Shown here: positions 28,476 to 37,679 of the stretch, in pieces | Position numbering within the stretch: the first letter of the stretch is position 1 | Layout: each line of letters starts with the position of its first letter | From: Thermomonas brevis | GTDB taxonomy: Bacteria > Pseudomonadota > Gammaproteobacteria > Xanthomonadales > Xanthomonadaceae | Assembly (NCBI RefSeq): GCF_014395425.1 | Contig: NZ_CP060711.1 | Location: 1,426,001-1,490,000, forward strand | DNA length: 64,000 bases | Reading direction: 5' to 3' | Made by a program: the position numbers and the translations under genes | The notes under the pieces: model-generated | What the model was told of the DNA's origin: nothing | Seen by the model: the letters and a program-made list of their open reading frames with translations, nothing else | The model's database searches: none

Positions 28476-29118
28476 CACACGCACCGCGCCTGTTCCCCGC
28501 GCTGCTCGCCGCCTGCCTGCTGGCGACGGGTTGCAGCAGCCTGATCGGCGGCCCCGCGAAACGCCGACGATCTACGCCCCCGAACCCGCCATCCGACCCG
28601 ATCCCGGCTGGCCCTCGGCGACCTGGACGCTGACCATCGCGCGCCTCGGCGAGGGACGATCGACGGAAGGCCAGCGCATCGTGGTCAGCCCGGTGCCCGG
28701 CGAGCTGCAGGTCTATCGCGCCGCGCTGTGGGCGCGCACGCCCGCCGAGATGGCGGACGACGCGGTGCTGCGCACGCTGGAGGACAGCGGCCGGATCGCG
28801 GCGGTCATGCGCCAGGGCAGCGGCATCGGCTCCAACTACCGGCTGCTGCTGGACGTGCGCACGTTCAAGGCGGACTACGCCGGCAACGCTACGCCCTCCG
28901 CAGTGATCGAGGTCAACGCCAAGCTGCTGCACCAGGACGACCAGACGCTGGTCGGCAGCCGCACTTTCCGGCAGGCGCAACCCGCCGCGGGCGTCGAAGT
29001 GGCAAAGGTCGCGGACGCCTTCGCGCAGGGCCTGAGCGCGCTGGGTCACGACATCGCCGGCTGGACGCTGCAGACCGGGCAGGCGCACCAGCAACAGGCG
29101 CATCGCGCGACGCCCTAG
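28472..29118 (+). pseudogene. Frameshifted ABC transport auxiliary lipoprotein (PqiC/Mla-associated)
   Basis: The signal peptide and lipobox (MTHAPRLFPALLAACLLATGC) are read from ATG 28472, which overlaps the mlaD stop. That frame ends after 53 codons. The body of an ABC_trans_aux/PqiC-like lipoprotein (PTIYAPEPAIRPDPGWPS, ARTPAEMADDAVLRTLEDSG, KLLHQDDQTLVGSRTF) continues in the +1-shifted frame to TAG at 29116-29118. The shift is at about 28556-28558 (ccc gcg aaa), where one missing base would restore a continuous frame of about 215 residues. The total of 647 bases is one short of a multiple of three. It may be a true pseudogene, a sequencing error or a slippery site. An intact protein would be an outer-membrane lipoprotein partner of MlaD. 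Confidence 0.75.
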
Positions 29119-29186
29119 CCCGACCCGCTGGATTGCCGGCTCCAGCCAAAGCCCGGACAATCCGGGGTTAGCCACAGGAGAGCCCG

Positions 29187-30863
29187 ATGAGCCAACCGAG
29201 CCAGCACGCCGTCGAACGCGAATCGATGGACTACGACGTCGTCGTGGTCGGCGCCGGCCCGGGCGGACTGGCCACCGCGATCCGGCTCAAGCAGCTGGCC
29301 GCGGAAACCGGTCGCGAAGTCTCGGTCTGCGTGCTGGAAAAAGGCTCCGAACCCGGCGCGCACATCCTGTCCGGCGCGATCGTCGATCCGAAGGCGCTGA
29401 CCGAACTGTTCCCCGACTGGGCCGAGCGCGGCGCGCCGCTGAAGCAGGCGGTGACCCGCGACGAATTCCTGTTCCTCGACGAAACCGGCGCGAAATCGAC
29501 GCCGCACTGGCTGCTGCCGGAGTGTTTCCACAACCACGGCAACTACATCGTCAGCCTCGGCGCGCTCACGCGCTGGCTGGCGCAGCAGGCGGAAGCGCTG
29601 GGCGTGGAAATCTTCCCCGGCTTCGCCGCCGCCGAAGTGCTGTACGACGCGGCCGGCGCGGTCAAGGGCGTGGCCACCGGCGACATGGGCATCGGCAAGG
29701 ATGGCCAGCCGACCGACCAGTACCAGCCGGGCATGGAGCTGCACGCCAAGTACACGATCTTCGCCGAAGGTTCGCGCGGCCAGCTCGGCCGGCAGCTGAT
29801 CGCGAAGTTCAAGCTCGACGAAGGCAAGGATCCGCAGAGCTACGGCATCGGCATCAAGGAACTGTGGCAGGCCGATCCGGCGAAGCACCAGCCTGGCCTC
29901 GTCGTGCATACCGCCGGTTGGCCGCTGAACGGCGACACCTACGGCGGCTCGTTCCTGTACCACGCCGAAGGCGGGCAGATCGCGGTCGGCTTCGTGATCG
30001 GGCTCGATTACAAGAACCCGTGGCTGAGCCCGTTCAACGAGTTCCAACGCTTCAAGACCCATCCGGCGATCCGCAAGCACCTGGAAGGCGGCAAGCGCAT
30101 CGGCTACGGCGCGCGCGCGATCACCGCCGGCGGTCTGCTGAGCCTGCCGAAGACGGTGTTCCCCGGCGGCGCGCTGGTCGGCTGCGAGGCCGGCTATCTC
30201 AACGCCAGCCGCATCAAGGGCAGCCACGCCGCGATCAAGACCGGCATGCTGGCCGCCGAGGCCGCGTTCGCGGCGCTGGGCGAAGGCCGCGAACGCGACG
30301 AGCTGGCCGCCTACCCGGCCGCCTTCGAGAACAGTTGGCTGCACGCCGAATTGCTGCAATCGAAGAACTTCAAGCAGTGGTTCAAGAAGGGCCGCAGCTT
30401 CGCCACGCTGATGACCGGCATCGAACAATGGCTGCTGCCGAAGCTGGGCATCCGCAACCCGCCGTGGACCATCCACAAGCAGAAGCCCGATTACGCCTGC
30501 CTGGAACCGGCGGCGACGCAGCCGAAGATCGAATACCCGAAACCCGACGGCGTGCTGACCTTCGACCGCCTGAGCTCGGTGTTCCTGTCCAGCACCCACC
30601 ACGACGAGAACCAGCCCGCCCACCTGACCCTGAAGAACCCGGCGATTCCGGTCGAGGTGAACCTGAAGGAATACGCCGGCCCCGAAGCGCGCTACTGCCC
30701 GGCAGGTGTGTACGAATTCGTCGGCGAGGCCGGCAACGAGCGCCTGCAGATCAACGCCGCCAACTGCGTCCACTGCAAGACCTGCGACATCAAGGATCCA
30801 ACCCAGAACATCGTCTGGGTCGCGCCTCAGGGCGGCGGCGGGCCGAATTACCAGAACATGTGA
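29187..30863 (+). CDS. Electron transfer flavoprotein-ubiquinone oxidoreductase
   Basis: A 558-residue membrane-associated flavo-iron-sulfur protein passing electrons from ETF to ubiquinone. The FAD site DVVVVGAGPGGLATAIRLK is at about 17-35. The ubiquinone-binding region AGWPLNGDTYGGSFLYH is conserved. The C-terminal 4Fe-4S ligands are Cys residues in YCPAGVYEF and NCVHCKTCDIKDPTQNI. A ribosome site CAGGAGA precedes the ATG. ETF genes etfBA lie about 1.7 kb downstream, so the whole ETF chain is in this window. Confidence 0.96.
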   Translation: MSQPSQHAVERESMDYDVVVVGAGPGGLATAIRLKQLAAETGREVSVCVLEKGSEPGAHILSGAIVDPKALTELFPDWAERGAPLKQAVTRDEFLFLDETGAKSTPHWLLPECFHNHGNYIVSLGALTRWLAQQAEALGVEIFPGFAAAEVLYDAAGAVKGVATGDMGIGKDGQPTDQYQPGMELHAKYTIFAEGSRGQLGRQLIAKFKLDEGKDPQSYGIGIKELWQADPAKHQPGLVVHTAGWPLNGDTYGGSFLYHAEGGQIAVGFVIGLDYKNPWLSPFNEFQRFKTHPAIRKHLEGGKRIGYGARAITAGGLLSLPKTVFPGGALVGCEAGYLNASRIKGSHAAIKTGMLAAEAAFAALGEGRERDELAAYPAAFENSWLHAELLQSKNFKQWFKKGRSFATLMTGIEQWLLPKLGIRNPPWTIHKQKPDYACLEPAATQPKIEYPKPDGVLTFDRLSSVFLSSTHHDENQPAHLTLKNPAIPVEVNLKEYAGPEARYCPAGVYEFVGEAGNERLQINAANCVHCKTCDIKDPTQNIVWVAPQGGGGPNYQNM

Positions 30864-30889
30864 CATCGAAGCATCTGTCGCAAACAAGG

Positions 30890-30916
30890 AAGCCGCCCGA
30901 TGGGCGGCTTCTTCGT
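30890..30916 (+). terminator. Rho-independent terminator after the ETF-QO gene
   Basis: aagccgccc (30890-30898) pairs perfectly with gggcggctt (30902-30910) around a 3-base loop, followed by cttctt. It lies 26 bases beyond the stop codon. Confidence 0.75.
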
Positions 30917-30934
30917 CGTGCGCGGGGATTTCGG

Positions 30935-31032
30935 GTCAGGCGGGCCATGCCCCTGCCGCGAATGTCCCCCGGCATCGGCCTGTGGCCGCTGCCTCCTCCT
31001 TGATTTCGCGGCAGGGGCATGGCCCGCCTGAC
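30935..31032. repeat. Perfect 28-bp inverted repeat flanking a 42-bp spacer
   Basis: Bases 30935-30962 (starting gtcaggcgggccatgcccct) are the exact reverse complement of 31005-31032. The 98-bp unit lies between the convergent ETF-QO and scoB genes. A 28-bp perfect stem is long for a terminator and there is no T-tract. It looks like a REP/MITE-like element or a convergent-transcription barrier. No coding capacity is seen. Confidence 0.7.
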
Positions 31033-31054
31033 TGCCGCACTGCGCACCGCATTT

Positions 31055-31681
31055 TCAGTGCAGAGGCACGCCGGTCTTTTCGACTGCTTCCTCGCGGCTC
31101 ACGCCCTCGGCCAGCTCCACCAGCTTCAGGCCATCAGGCGTCACGTCGAACACCCCCAGCTCGGTGATGATCCGATCCACCACGCCCACGCCCGTCAGCG
31201 GCAGCGTGCACTCGGGCAGGATCTTCGACGTGCCGGCCTTGGTGACGTGCTCCATCAGCACCACCACGCGCTGCACGCCGGCCACCAGATCCATCGCGCC
31301 GCCCATGCCCTTGACCATCTTGCCGGGCACCATCCAGTTCGCCAGATCGCCCTTGTCGGTCACTTCCATCGCGCCGAGGATGGCGAGGTTGATGTGTCCG
31401 CCGCGGATCATCGCGAAGGAATCGTGGCTGCCGAAGAAGCTCGCACCGGGCAGCGCGGTAACGGTCTGCTTGCCGGCATTGATGAGGTCGGCGTCGAGTT
31501 CCGCTTCGGTCGGGAACGGGCCGATGCCGAGCAGGCCGTTCTCGCTCTGCAACCACACGTTCACGCCGTCCGGGATGTAATTCGCCACCAGCGTCGGCAA
31601 GCCGATGCCGAGGTTCACGTAGGCGCCGTCGGTGAGTTCCTGCGCGGCGCGCTGCGCCATCTGTTCGCGGGTCCAGGCCAT
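31055..31681 (-). CDS. scoB: 3-oxoacid CoA-transferase subunit B
   Basis: A 208-residue beta subunit of succinyl-CoA:3-ketoacid (or acetate/acetoacetate) CoA-transferase. The catalytic Glu is in [12 protein letters not shown]. Other conserved parts are [19 protein letters not shown] and [14 protein letters not shown]. With subunit A it transfers CoA between acyl groups in ketone-body or short-chain acid use. It starts one base after scoA. Confidence 0.92.
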   Translation of the reverse strand: MAWTREQMAQRAAQELTDGAYVNLGIGLPTLVANYIPDGVNVWLQSENGLLGIGPFPTEAELDADLINAGKQTVTALPGASFFGSHDSFAMIRGGHINLAILGAMEVTDKGDLANWMVPGKMVKGMGGAMDLVAGVQRVVVLMEHVTKAGTSKILPECTLPLTGVGVVDRIITELGVFDVTPDGLKLVELAEGVSREEAVEKTGVPLH

Positions 31682-31682
31682 G

Positions 31683-32387
31683 TCAGTTGCCCTCCTGGCG
31701 GATGGTGCGCTGTTCGATGCGCTTCTCGGGAGTCGGGTTCACCACGATGCGCTGCACGTAGATGCCGGGCAGGTGCACGTGGTCGGGATCGAGGTCGCCG
31801 ATCTCCACCAGCTCCTCGACTTCGGCCACGCAGACCTTGCCGGCCATCGCGCAGGCCGGGTTGAAGTTGCGCGCGGTCTTGCGGAACACGAGGTTGCCGG
31901 CCTTGTCGGCCTTCCACGCCTTGACCAGCGACACGTCGGCCTTCAGCGCGGTTTCCATCACGTACATGCGGCCGTCGAACTCGCGCGTCTCCTTGCCTTC
32001 CGCCACCACGGTGCCGTAGCCGGTGGCGGTGAAGAACGCCGGGATGCCCGCGCCGCCGGCGCGCAGACGTTCGGCCAGCGTGCCTTGCGGGTTGAATTCG
32101 AGTTCGAGTTCACCAGCCAGGAACTGGCGCTCGAACTCCTTGTTCTCGCCGACGTAGGAGGAAATCATCTTCCTGATCTGTCGCGTGCCCAGCAGCTGGC
32201 CCAGCCCGAAGCCATCGACGCCCGCGTTGTTGGAGATCACGGTCAGGTGCTTCGCGCCGGAATCGCGCAACGCGGCGATCAGCGCCTCGGGGATGCCGCA
32301 CAGGCCGAAACCGCCCACGGCCAGGGTTTGACCATCCGCCACCAGCCCGTCCAGGGCGGCGGCGGCGCTTGCGTACTGCTTGCCCAC
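31683..32387 (-). CDS. scoA: 3-oxoacid CoA-transferase subunit A
   Basis: A 234-residue alpha subunit. Typical segments are [54 protein letters not shown] and [20 protein letters not shown] 32385-32387 is the start; TTGGAGA sits about 8 bases upstream. It forms a coupled pair with scoB and is divergent from etfB. Together with etfBA and ETF-QO, it suggests organic-acid or fatty-acid oxidation around this point. Confidence 0.92.
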   Translation of the reverse strand: MGKQYASAAAALDGLVADGQTLAVGGFGLCGIPEALIAALRDSGAKHLTVISNNAGVDGFGLGQLLGTRQIRKMISSYVGENKEFERQFLAGELELEFNPQGTLAERLRAGGAGIPAFFTATGYGTVVAEGKETREFDGRMYVMETALKADVSLVKAWKADKAGNLVFRKTARNFNPACAMAGKVCVAEVEELVEIGDLDPDHVHLPGIYVQRIVVNPTPEKRIEQRTIRQEGN

Positions 32388-32557
32388 GAGCGCGTCTCCA
32401 ATACCGGTAGAGCCGTCATTCTAGCCATTCGTGCGACAACGCCCAGCGTACCTTCGGGCAATCGCCGCCCCGCGCGGGCAGCGGCGGCGGGCGTCCGCTA
32501 AAATGACGGGCTGGCCGGCGACGGCCGCTTTCCGCTTCCTCCAAGGACTTCCGCACG
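32388..32557. promoter_or_regulatory. Divergent scoA/etfB intergenic region
   Basis: A 170-base gap must carry the promoters of both scoAB and etfBA. A -10-like taaaat (32499-32504, plus strand) and a minus-strand tagaat (32418-32423) are visible, each without a convincing -35. No operator palindrome is evident. Confidence 0.35.
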
Positions 32558-33304
32558 ATGAAAATCCTCGTCGGCTACAAGCGCGTGGTGGACTTCAACG
32601 TCCGCATCCAGGTCAAGCCGGACGGTTCCGGCGTGGTCACCGACGGCGTCAAGCTGTCGCCCAACCCGTTCGACGACATCGCGCTGGAAGAAGCCCTGCG
32701 CCTGCGCGACAAGGGCATCGCCACCGAGGTGGTGGTCGCCACCATCGCGCCCGCAGACGCCCAGCCGCACCTGCGCAACGGCCTGGCGATGGGCGCCAAC
32801 CGCGCCATCCACGTGGTGGCAGATAGCCCGGTGCAGCCGCTGACCGCCGCGCGCGCCTTCCTCAAGCTGATCGAGAAGGAGCAGCCGGATCTGGTGATCC
32901 TCGGCAAGCAGGCCATCGACGACGACGCCAACCAGACCGGCCAGATGCTGGCGACGCTGTGGGGCCGCCCGCAGGCGACGTTCGCGTCGAAGCTCGACAT
33001 CGCCGACGGCAAGGCCACGGTGGTGCGCGAAGTCGATGCCGGTCTCGAAACCCTCGAAGTCGATCTGCCGGCGGTGGTCACTACCGACTTGCGCCTGAAC
33101 GAGCCGCGCTTCATCAAGCTGCCGGACATCATGAAGGCCAAGAGCAAGCCGCTGGAGACGATCGCGTTCGCCGACCTCGGCGTGGACGCCAACGATTCGC
33201 TCAACACCGTCCACTACGCCGCGCCGGCCAAGCGCAGCCGCGGGGTGATGGTGAAGGATGCGGCCGAACTGGTCGCCGCGCTCAAGCAGAAGGGGCTCCT
33301 GTGA
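32558..33304 (+). CDS. etfB: Electron transfer flavoprotein beta subunit
   Basis: A 248-residue small ETF subunit that binds AMP and takes electrons from acyl-CoA dehydrogenases. Conserved parts are MKILVGYKRVVDFNVRIQVK, NPFDDIALEEALRLRD, LVILGKQAIDDDANQTGQML and DLRLNEPRFIKLPDIMKAK. Its last base is the first base of the etfA start codon, so translation is coupled. etfB-etfA marks the conserved left border of the lps locus in Xanthomonas. Confidence 0.96.
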   Translation: MKILVGYKRVVDFNVRIQVKPDGSGVVTDGVKLSPNPFDDIALEEALRLRDKGIATEVVVATIAPADAQPHLRNGLAMGANRAIHVVADSPVQPLTAARAFLKLIEKEQPDLVILGKQAIDDDANQTGQMLATLWGRPQATFASKLDIADGKATVVREVDAGLETLEVDLPAVVTTDLRLNEPRFIKLPDIMKAKSKPLETIAFADLGVDANDSLNTVHYAAPAKRSRGVMVKDAAELVAALKQKGLL

Positions 33305-34242
33305 TGGCCAAGATTCTCGTCGTTGCCGAACACCTGGACGGCAAGCTCAACGCCGCCACCGCCAAGACCGTGGCCGCCGCGCAGGCGCTGTCGCCGGAAG
33401 CCATCGACGTCGTGGTGCTGGCCGCCGATCCGGCCGGTGTCGCCGCCGAAGCCGCGCAAATTGCCAGCGTCGGCAAGGTTCTGACCATCGCCAACGCCGC
33501 CAACGCGCATGCCGTCGCGCAGGTGCAGGCCCCGCAGGTCGCCGCGCTGGCGAAGAACTACACCCATGTGTTCGGCCCCTCCACCACCTTCGGCAAGGAC
33601 CTGATGCCCTGCGTGGCCGCGCTGCTGGGCGTGAACCAGGTGTCCGACCTGATGGCGGTGGAAGGCGCGCATACCTTCAAGCGCCCGATCTACGCCGGCA
33701 ACGCGATCATCACCGTGGAAGCGCCGGCCGACCAGATCGTGGTCGCCACCGTGCGCACCGCCTCGTGGCCGGAAGCGGCCAAGGGCGGCAGCGCCGCCAT
33801 CGAAGCGGCCAGCGTCGATGCCGCGTTGCCCGCCCATACGCGCTACGTCGGCCTCGCCGCCGGCAAGTCCGACCGTCCCGACCTGCAGAGCGCCAAGCGC
33901 GTAGTCTCGGGCGGGCGCGGCGTCGGCTCGGAAGAAAACTTCAAGATCGTCTACAGCCTCGCCGACAAGCTCGGCGCGGCGGTCGGAGCGTCACGCGCGG
34001 CGGTCGACGCCGGCTACGTGCCGAACGAGCTGCAGGTCGGCCAGACCGGCAAGATCATCGCGCCGGAGCTGTACGTCGCAGTCGGCATCAGCGGCGCGAT
34101 CCAGCATCTGACCGGCATCAAGGACGCCGGCACCATCGTCGCCATCAACAAGGATGGCGATGCGCCGATTTTCGAGATTGCGGATATCGGGCTGGTGGGG
34201 GATTTGTTCGCGATTTTGCCGGAGCTGGAAGCGGCACTCTGA
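33304..34242 (+). CDS. etfA: Electron transfer flavoprotein alpha subunit
   Basis: A 312-residue large ETF subunit carrying FAD. The C-terminal FAD domain shows [54 protein letters not shown] and [19 protein letters not shown]. With EtfB it sends electrons to the ETF-QO encoded upstream. The polysaccharide locus begins 24 bases after its stop. Confidence 0.96.
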   Translation: MAKILVVAEHLDGKLNAATAKTVAAAQALSPEAIDVVVLAADPAGVAAEAAQIASVGKVLTIANAANAHAVAQVQAPQVAALAKNYTHVFGPSTTFGKDLMPCVAALLGVNQVSDLMAVEGAHTFKRPIYAGNAIITVEAPADQIVVATVRTASWPEAAKGGSAAIEAASVDAALPAHTRYVGLAAGKSDRPDLQSAKRVVSGGRGVGSEENFKIVYSLADKLGAAVGASRAAVDAGYVPNELQVGQTGKIIAPELYVAVGISGAIQHLTGIKDAGTIVAINKDGDAPIFEIADIGLVGDLFAILPELEAAL

Positions 34243-34266
34243 CTTCGACCGGCACCGAGAACAACC

Positions 34267-35361
34267 ATGATCCCCGTCAACTCCCTGCAACGGCACATCC
34301 AACCGCTGGCCGACCGCCTCGCCACCGCGTCGCGCGCAGTCATCGACAGCGGTTATTTCGTACTCGGCCCGCACGTCCAGCGTTTCGAGCAGGCGTTCGC
34401 CGCCTACTGCGGCGTGCGGCATGTAATGGGCGTCGGCAACGGCACCGATGCACTGGAGCTTTCCCTGCGCGCTCTTGAAATCGGCCCGGGCGACCGCGTT
34501 GCCGTGGTGGCGAACGCCGCGATGTACGGCACCACCGCCATTCTCGCCTGCGGCGGCACGCCGGTGTTCGTGGACATCGACCCCGCCACGCACACCATGT
34601 GCCCGAAAGCGCTGGCATCCGTCCTCGCAACCGGGCCGATCAAGGCGGTCATCGTCACCCACCTCTACGGCCGCTTGGCCGACATGGCGTCCTTACTGCC
34701 CTTGTGCCGCAAACACGGCATCCTCGTGGTGGAGGACTGCGCCCAGGCGCATGGCGCACGGGATATCAGCGGAACCCGTGCCGGCGCATTCGGCGACATC
34801 GCCAGCTTCAGCTTCTATCCCACCAAGAACCTTGGTGCGCTGGGCGATGGCGGCGCTGTAGCCACATCGAACGATGCTTTCGCGGAACGCACGCGGCAAC
34901 TGCGCCAATACGGTTGGTCGGCGAAGTATGTCAATGAACTGGCCGGCGGCAGGAACAGCCGGCTGGATGAAATGCAGGCGGCCTTGCTTCTGGAGTTGCT
35001 GCCTGAACTCGATGGCTGGAACGAACGCCGGCGCGAAATCGCGAACCGTTACTCGCGCGAGATCCGTAGTGAGGCGTTGGCGCTGCCGCCCGCCTGCGGC
35101 GGGGAACACGTGGCGCACTTGTACGTGGTCCGCTGCAAGGATCGGGATTCGACGCGCGAGCAATTGGCATCGATGGGCGTCCAGACCGATTTGCACTATC
35201 CCATCCCGGACTATCTGCAGCCATCTGTGCAGGGCAAGGCCGACGCATCACCGCTGCCCTGCACGGAAGCCGACGCGCGCAGCGTGCTGACGCTTCCCTG
35301 CTTCCCCGAGCTGACCGACTTCGAAGTGTCCACGGTCATCGACGCATGCAACCGGCTCTGA
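34267..35361 (+). CDS. DegT/DnrJ/EryC1 sugar aminotransferase (FdtB/WxcK-like)
   Basis: A 364-residue PLP-dependent aminotransferase that should aminate a dTDP-3-keto-6-deoxyhexose. Family features are [50 protein letters not shown] and the PLP Lys in [16 protein letters not shown]. The downstream WxcM-like fusion supplies the 3,4-ketoisomerase and N-acetyltransferase, so the three steps of dTDP-Fuc3NAc-type synthesis from dTDP-4-keto-6-deoxyglucose are covered. rmlAB are not in the window. It overlaps the next gene by 16 bases. The exact stereochemistry of the product is inferred from neighbours. Confidence 0.85.
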   Translation: MIPVNSLQRHIQPLADRLATASRAVIDSGYFVLGPHVQRFEQAFAAYCGVRHVMGVGNGTDALELSLRALEIGPGDRVAVVANAAMYGTTAILACGGTPVFVDIDPATHTMCPKALASVLATGPIKAVIVTHLYGRLADMASLLPLCRKHGILVVEDCAQAHGARDISGTRAGAFGDIASFSFYPTKNLGALGDGGAVATSNDAFAERTRQLRQYGWSAKYVNELAGGRNSRLDEMQAALLLELLPELDGWNERRREIANRYSREIRSEALALPPACGGEHVAHLYVVRCKDRDSTREQLASMGVQTDLHYPIPDYLQPSVQGKADASPLPCTEADARSVLTLPCFPELTDFEVSTVIDACNRL

Positions 35362-36299
35362 GCTACAGCATTGTCGTTCCGGTGTACCGGAACGAAGACA
35401 ACATTCCGGCACTGCTGGCGGCCATGGCGAACATGCACAGGCAACTTGGTCCGTCTTTCGAAGCCGTCTTCGTTGTAGACGGCAGCCCTGATGAAAGCCA
35501 TCGACGCCTCAATGAGGCACTGCCCGCACAGCCGTTCGCTTCCACTCTGGTCTCGCTCGCCCGGAATTTCGGCGCCTTCGCGGCAATCCGGCATGGGCTC
35601 GGCGAAGCCAGGGGTCGGCAGATCGCGGTCATGGCCGCCGACCTGCAGGAGCCGCCGGAACTCGCCATCGATCTCCTGAAGCGGGTAGAGGCCGGTGCCG
35701 ACATCGCTTTCGGCACGCGGCAGGGCCGCAACGATCCGGCCTTGTCCAAGGCGTTGTCCAATACCTACTGGTCGCTCTACCGACGTTGGGTGCTGCCCGA
35801 CATCCCGAAGGGCGGCGTCGACATCTTCGCCGTCAGCCATGGCGTCCGCGATGCGCTGATGGCGATGCCGGAAGCCAATACCAGTCTGCTTGGGCAACTG
35901 TTCTGGCTGGGTGGGCGGCGCGCGTTCGTTCCATATGTCCGGCGGGAACGCGAAGTCGGCAAGAGTGCTTGGACGTTGCGCAAAAAGCTGCGCTATCTCA
36001 TGGACAGCGCCTTCTCCTTCACCGACCTGCCGATCCGCATTCTGCTCGGACTGGGTCTGGGCGGCCTGGCATTCTCGGTCGCGCTGGCGATCGCCGTCGT
36101 CGCGGCCAAGCTGACCGGGCACGTCGCAGTGCCCGGTTATGCGGCGACCATTCTTGTGGTGCTGTTCTTCGGCGCGTTCAACTCGCTCGGTCTCGGCATC
36201 ATCGGCAGTTATGTCTGGCGCGCGTTCGAAAACACCAAGGGACGCCCGCTCACCATCGCGCAACAGACCGAACGATTCGGGCAGGAAAATCCCAGATGA
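35346..36299 (+). CDS. GT2 glycosyltransferase with C-terminal membrane helices (WxcL/GtrB-like)
   Basis: A 317-residue family 2 glycosyltransferase: N-terminal IVVPVYRNEDNIPALL, VFVVDGSPDESHRRL, a DLQEPPEL motif in the position of the family's DxD, and the late NDPALSK segment. Two C-terminal membrane helices (about 232-255 and 266-290) match the GtrB/DPM1-like class that attaches sugars to undecaprenyl phosphate. With the GtrA-like gene two genes later it may modify a glycan by a Gtr-type route. Its stop overlaps the wxcM-like start (ATGA). Confidence 0.85.
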   Translation: MQPALSYSIVVPVYRNEDNIPALLAAMANMHRQLGPSFEAVFVVDGSPDESHRRLNEALPAQPFASTLVSLARNFGAFAAIRHGLGEARGRQIAVMAADLQEPPELAIDLLKRVEAGADIAFGTRQGRNDPALSKALSNTYWSLYRRWVLPDIPKGGVDIFAVSHGVRDALMAMPEANTSLLGQLFWLGGRRAFVPYVRREREVGKSAWTLRKKLRYLMDSAFSFTDLPIRILLGLGLGGLAFSVALAIAVVAAKLTGHVAVPGYAATILVVLFFGAFNSLGLGIIGSYVWRAFENTKGRPLTIAQQTERFGQENPR

Positions 36300-37237
36300 A
36301 TCCATTCATCCACGACAAGGCCCTCTGTGAATCGTCCAAGATCGGCGACGGCACGCGGATATGGGCGTTCGCGCACATCCTGGCGGGAGCGAGGATCGGG
36401 CGCGATTGCAACATCTGCGATGGCGTCTTCATCGAAGGCGACGTGACGGTGGGCGACAGAACCACCGTGAAATGCGGCGTGCAACTGTGGGACGGCGTGC
36501 GGCTCGGCGACGATGTCTTCATCGGACCGAACGCCACGTTCACCAACGACGGCTTTCCGCGCAGCCGGCGACACCTGCCTGCCTATCCCGCAACAGTAGT
36601 GGAAGACGGCGCATCGATCGGCGCCAACGCCACCATCCTGCCGGGCATCACCATCGGCCGCGGCGCGATGATCGGCGCAGGCGCGGTAGTGACCCGTTCG
36701 GTGCCGCCGAACGCGATCGTGGTCGGCAATCCGGGGCGCATCAAGGGCTATGTCACGCAGGACGCTCCTGCGTCGGTCGCAGGCGAGCCGGCCGAAGCGG
36801 CGATCGCCATTGCGACGGCAGCGGATGGATCCGGAAGCATCCCCGTGAAGCTACCGGTGTTCAGCGACATCCGCGGCTCACTTACCGTCGGCAATTTCGG
36901 CGCAGATGTGCCATTCGCGCCCGCGCGTTTCTTCATGGTCTACGGCGTTCCCAGCCGGGAGACGCGAGGTGAACACGCCCACCGCATCTGCCATCAATAC
37001 CTGGTTTGCGTGGCAGGGAGCTGCCGAGTGCTGGCCGATGACGGGCGCAAGCGGATAGACGTGCTGCTGGACGCGCCGAACAAGGGCCTGCACCTGCCGC
37101 CGATGACCTGGGGCACGCAATACGACTATTCCGCGGATGCGGTGCTGTTGGTATTCGCGTCGCACCCGTACGACAACGACGATTACATCCGTTCGTACGA
37201 CGAATTCCTGCAAGCCTGCAAGGCCGCCGCGGGCTGA
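36296..37237 (+). CDS. wxcM: Bifunctional sugar N-acetyltransferase / 3,4-ketoisomerase (WxcM-like)
   Basis: A 313-residue fusion. Residues about 1-165 are a left-handed beta-helix acyltransferase with hexapeptide repeats (IGDGTRIWAFAHI, IGRGAMIGAGAVV) like FdtC. Residues about 195-313 are an FdtA-type cupin isomerase with FSDIRGSLTVGNF and the catalytic His region RGEHAHRICHQYLV. WxcM of X. campestris has the same two-domain fusion. The pair would isomerise dTDP-4-keto-6-deoxyglucose and acetylate the 3-amino sugar. It lies between the matching aminotransferase/GT2 and a GtrA-like gene. Confidence 0.88.
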   Translation: MNPFIHDKALCESSKIGDGTRIWAFAHILAGARIGRDCNICDGVFIEGDVTVGDRTTVKCGVQLWDGVRLGDDVFIGPNATFTNDGFPRSRRHLPAYPATVVEDGASIGANATILPGITIGRGAMIGAGAVVTRSVPPNAIVVGNPGRIKGYVTQDAPASVAGEPAEAAIAIATAADGSGSIPVKLPVFSDIRGSLTVGNFGADVPFAPARFFMVYGVPSRETRGEHAHRICHQYLVCVAGSCRVLADDGRKRIDVLLDAPNKGLHLPPMTWGTQYDYSADAVLLVFASHPYDNDDYIRSYDEFLQACKAAAG

Positions 37238-37253
37238 CCAGCCCGCTCCCGCC

Positions 37254-37658
37254 ATGCGCAAAGTGCTGTCCGATGCTCTGGGCAACGAGAAGATCCGTTT
37301 CCTCGTCGTCGGTGCGTCGACCACGCTCGCCTCGTATGCGTCGTATCTGCTGCTCACGACGGCCATGCGCGCTGACATTGCCTATGCAATTTCCTACGTC
37401 GCCGGCTACATATGGTCGTACCTAGCAAATTCGCACTGGGTCTTCCATACGGCGCCGAGCTGGCAAAGCTTCATGCGCTATCCGCTGGTCTATCTGACGC
37501 AAGCGGCCGCGGCCTTCCTGATGTTCAAGGTCCTGGTCGACAGGATCGGGGTTCCGGCCGAGTGGGCGCCGCTCGTCATCATCGTCGCGACGGTCCCATT
37601 GACCTACCTGATCAGCCGTGCCGTCATCCGGCGCAAGACGTCCGCCGCAGGAAAATAA
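37254..37658 (+). CDS. GtrA-like membrane protein
   Basis: A 134-residue protein with four membrane helices. The GtrA pattern is IRFLVVGASTTLASYASYLLL, YVAGYIWSYLANSHWVF and a basic C-terminus (ISRAVIRRKTSAAGK). GtrA proteins are thought to flip undecaprenyl-linked sugars across the inner membrane. It ends the plus-strand sugar block and is convergent, with 21 bases of separation, to the long minus-strand operon. Confidence 0.85.
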   Translation: MRKVLSDALGNEKIRFLVVGASTTLASYASYLLLTTAMRADIAYAISYVAGYIWSYLANSHWVFHTAPSWQSFMRYPLVYLTQAAAAFLMFKVLVDRIGVPAEWAPLVIIVATVPLTYLISRAVIRRKTSAAGK

Positions 37659-37679
37659 CCGTGCGCGAGGGGACGCAGC

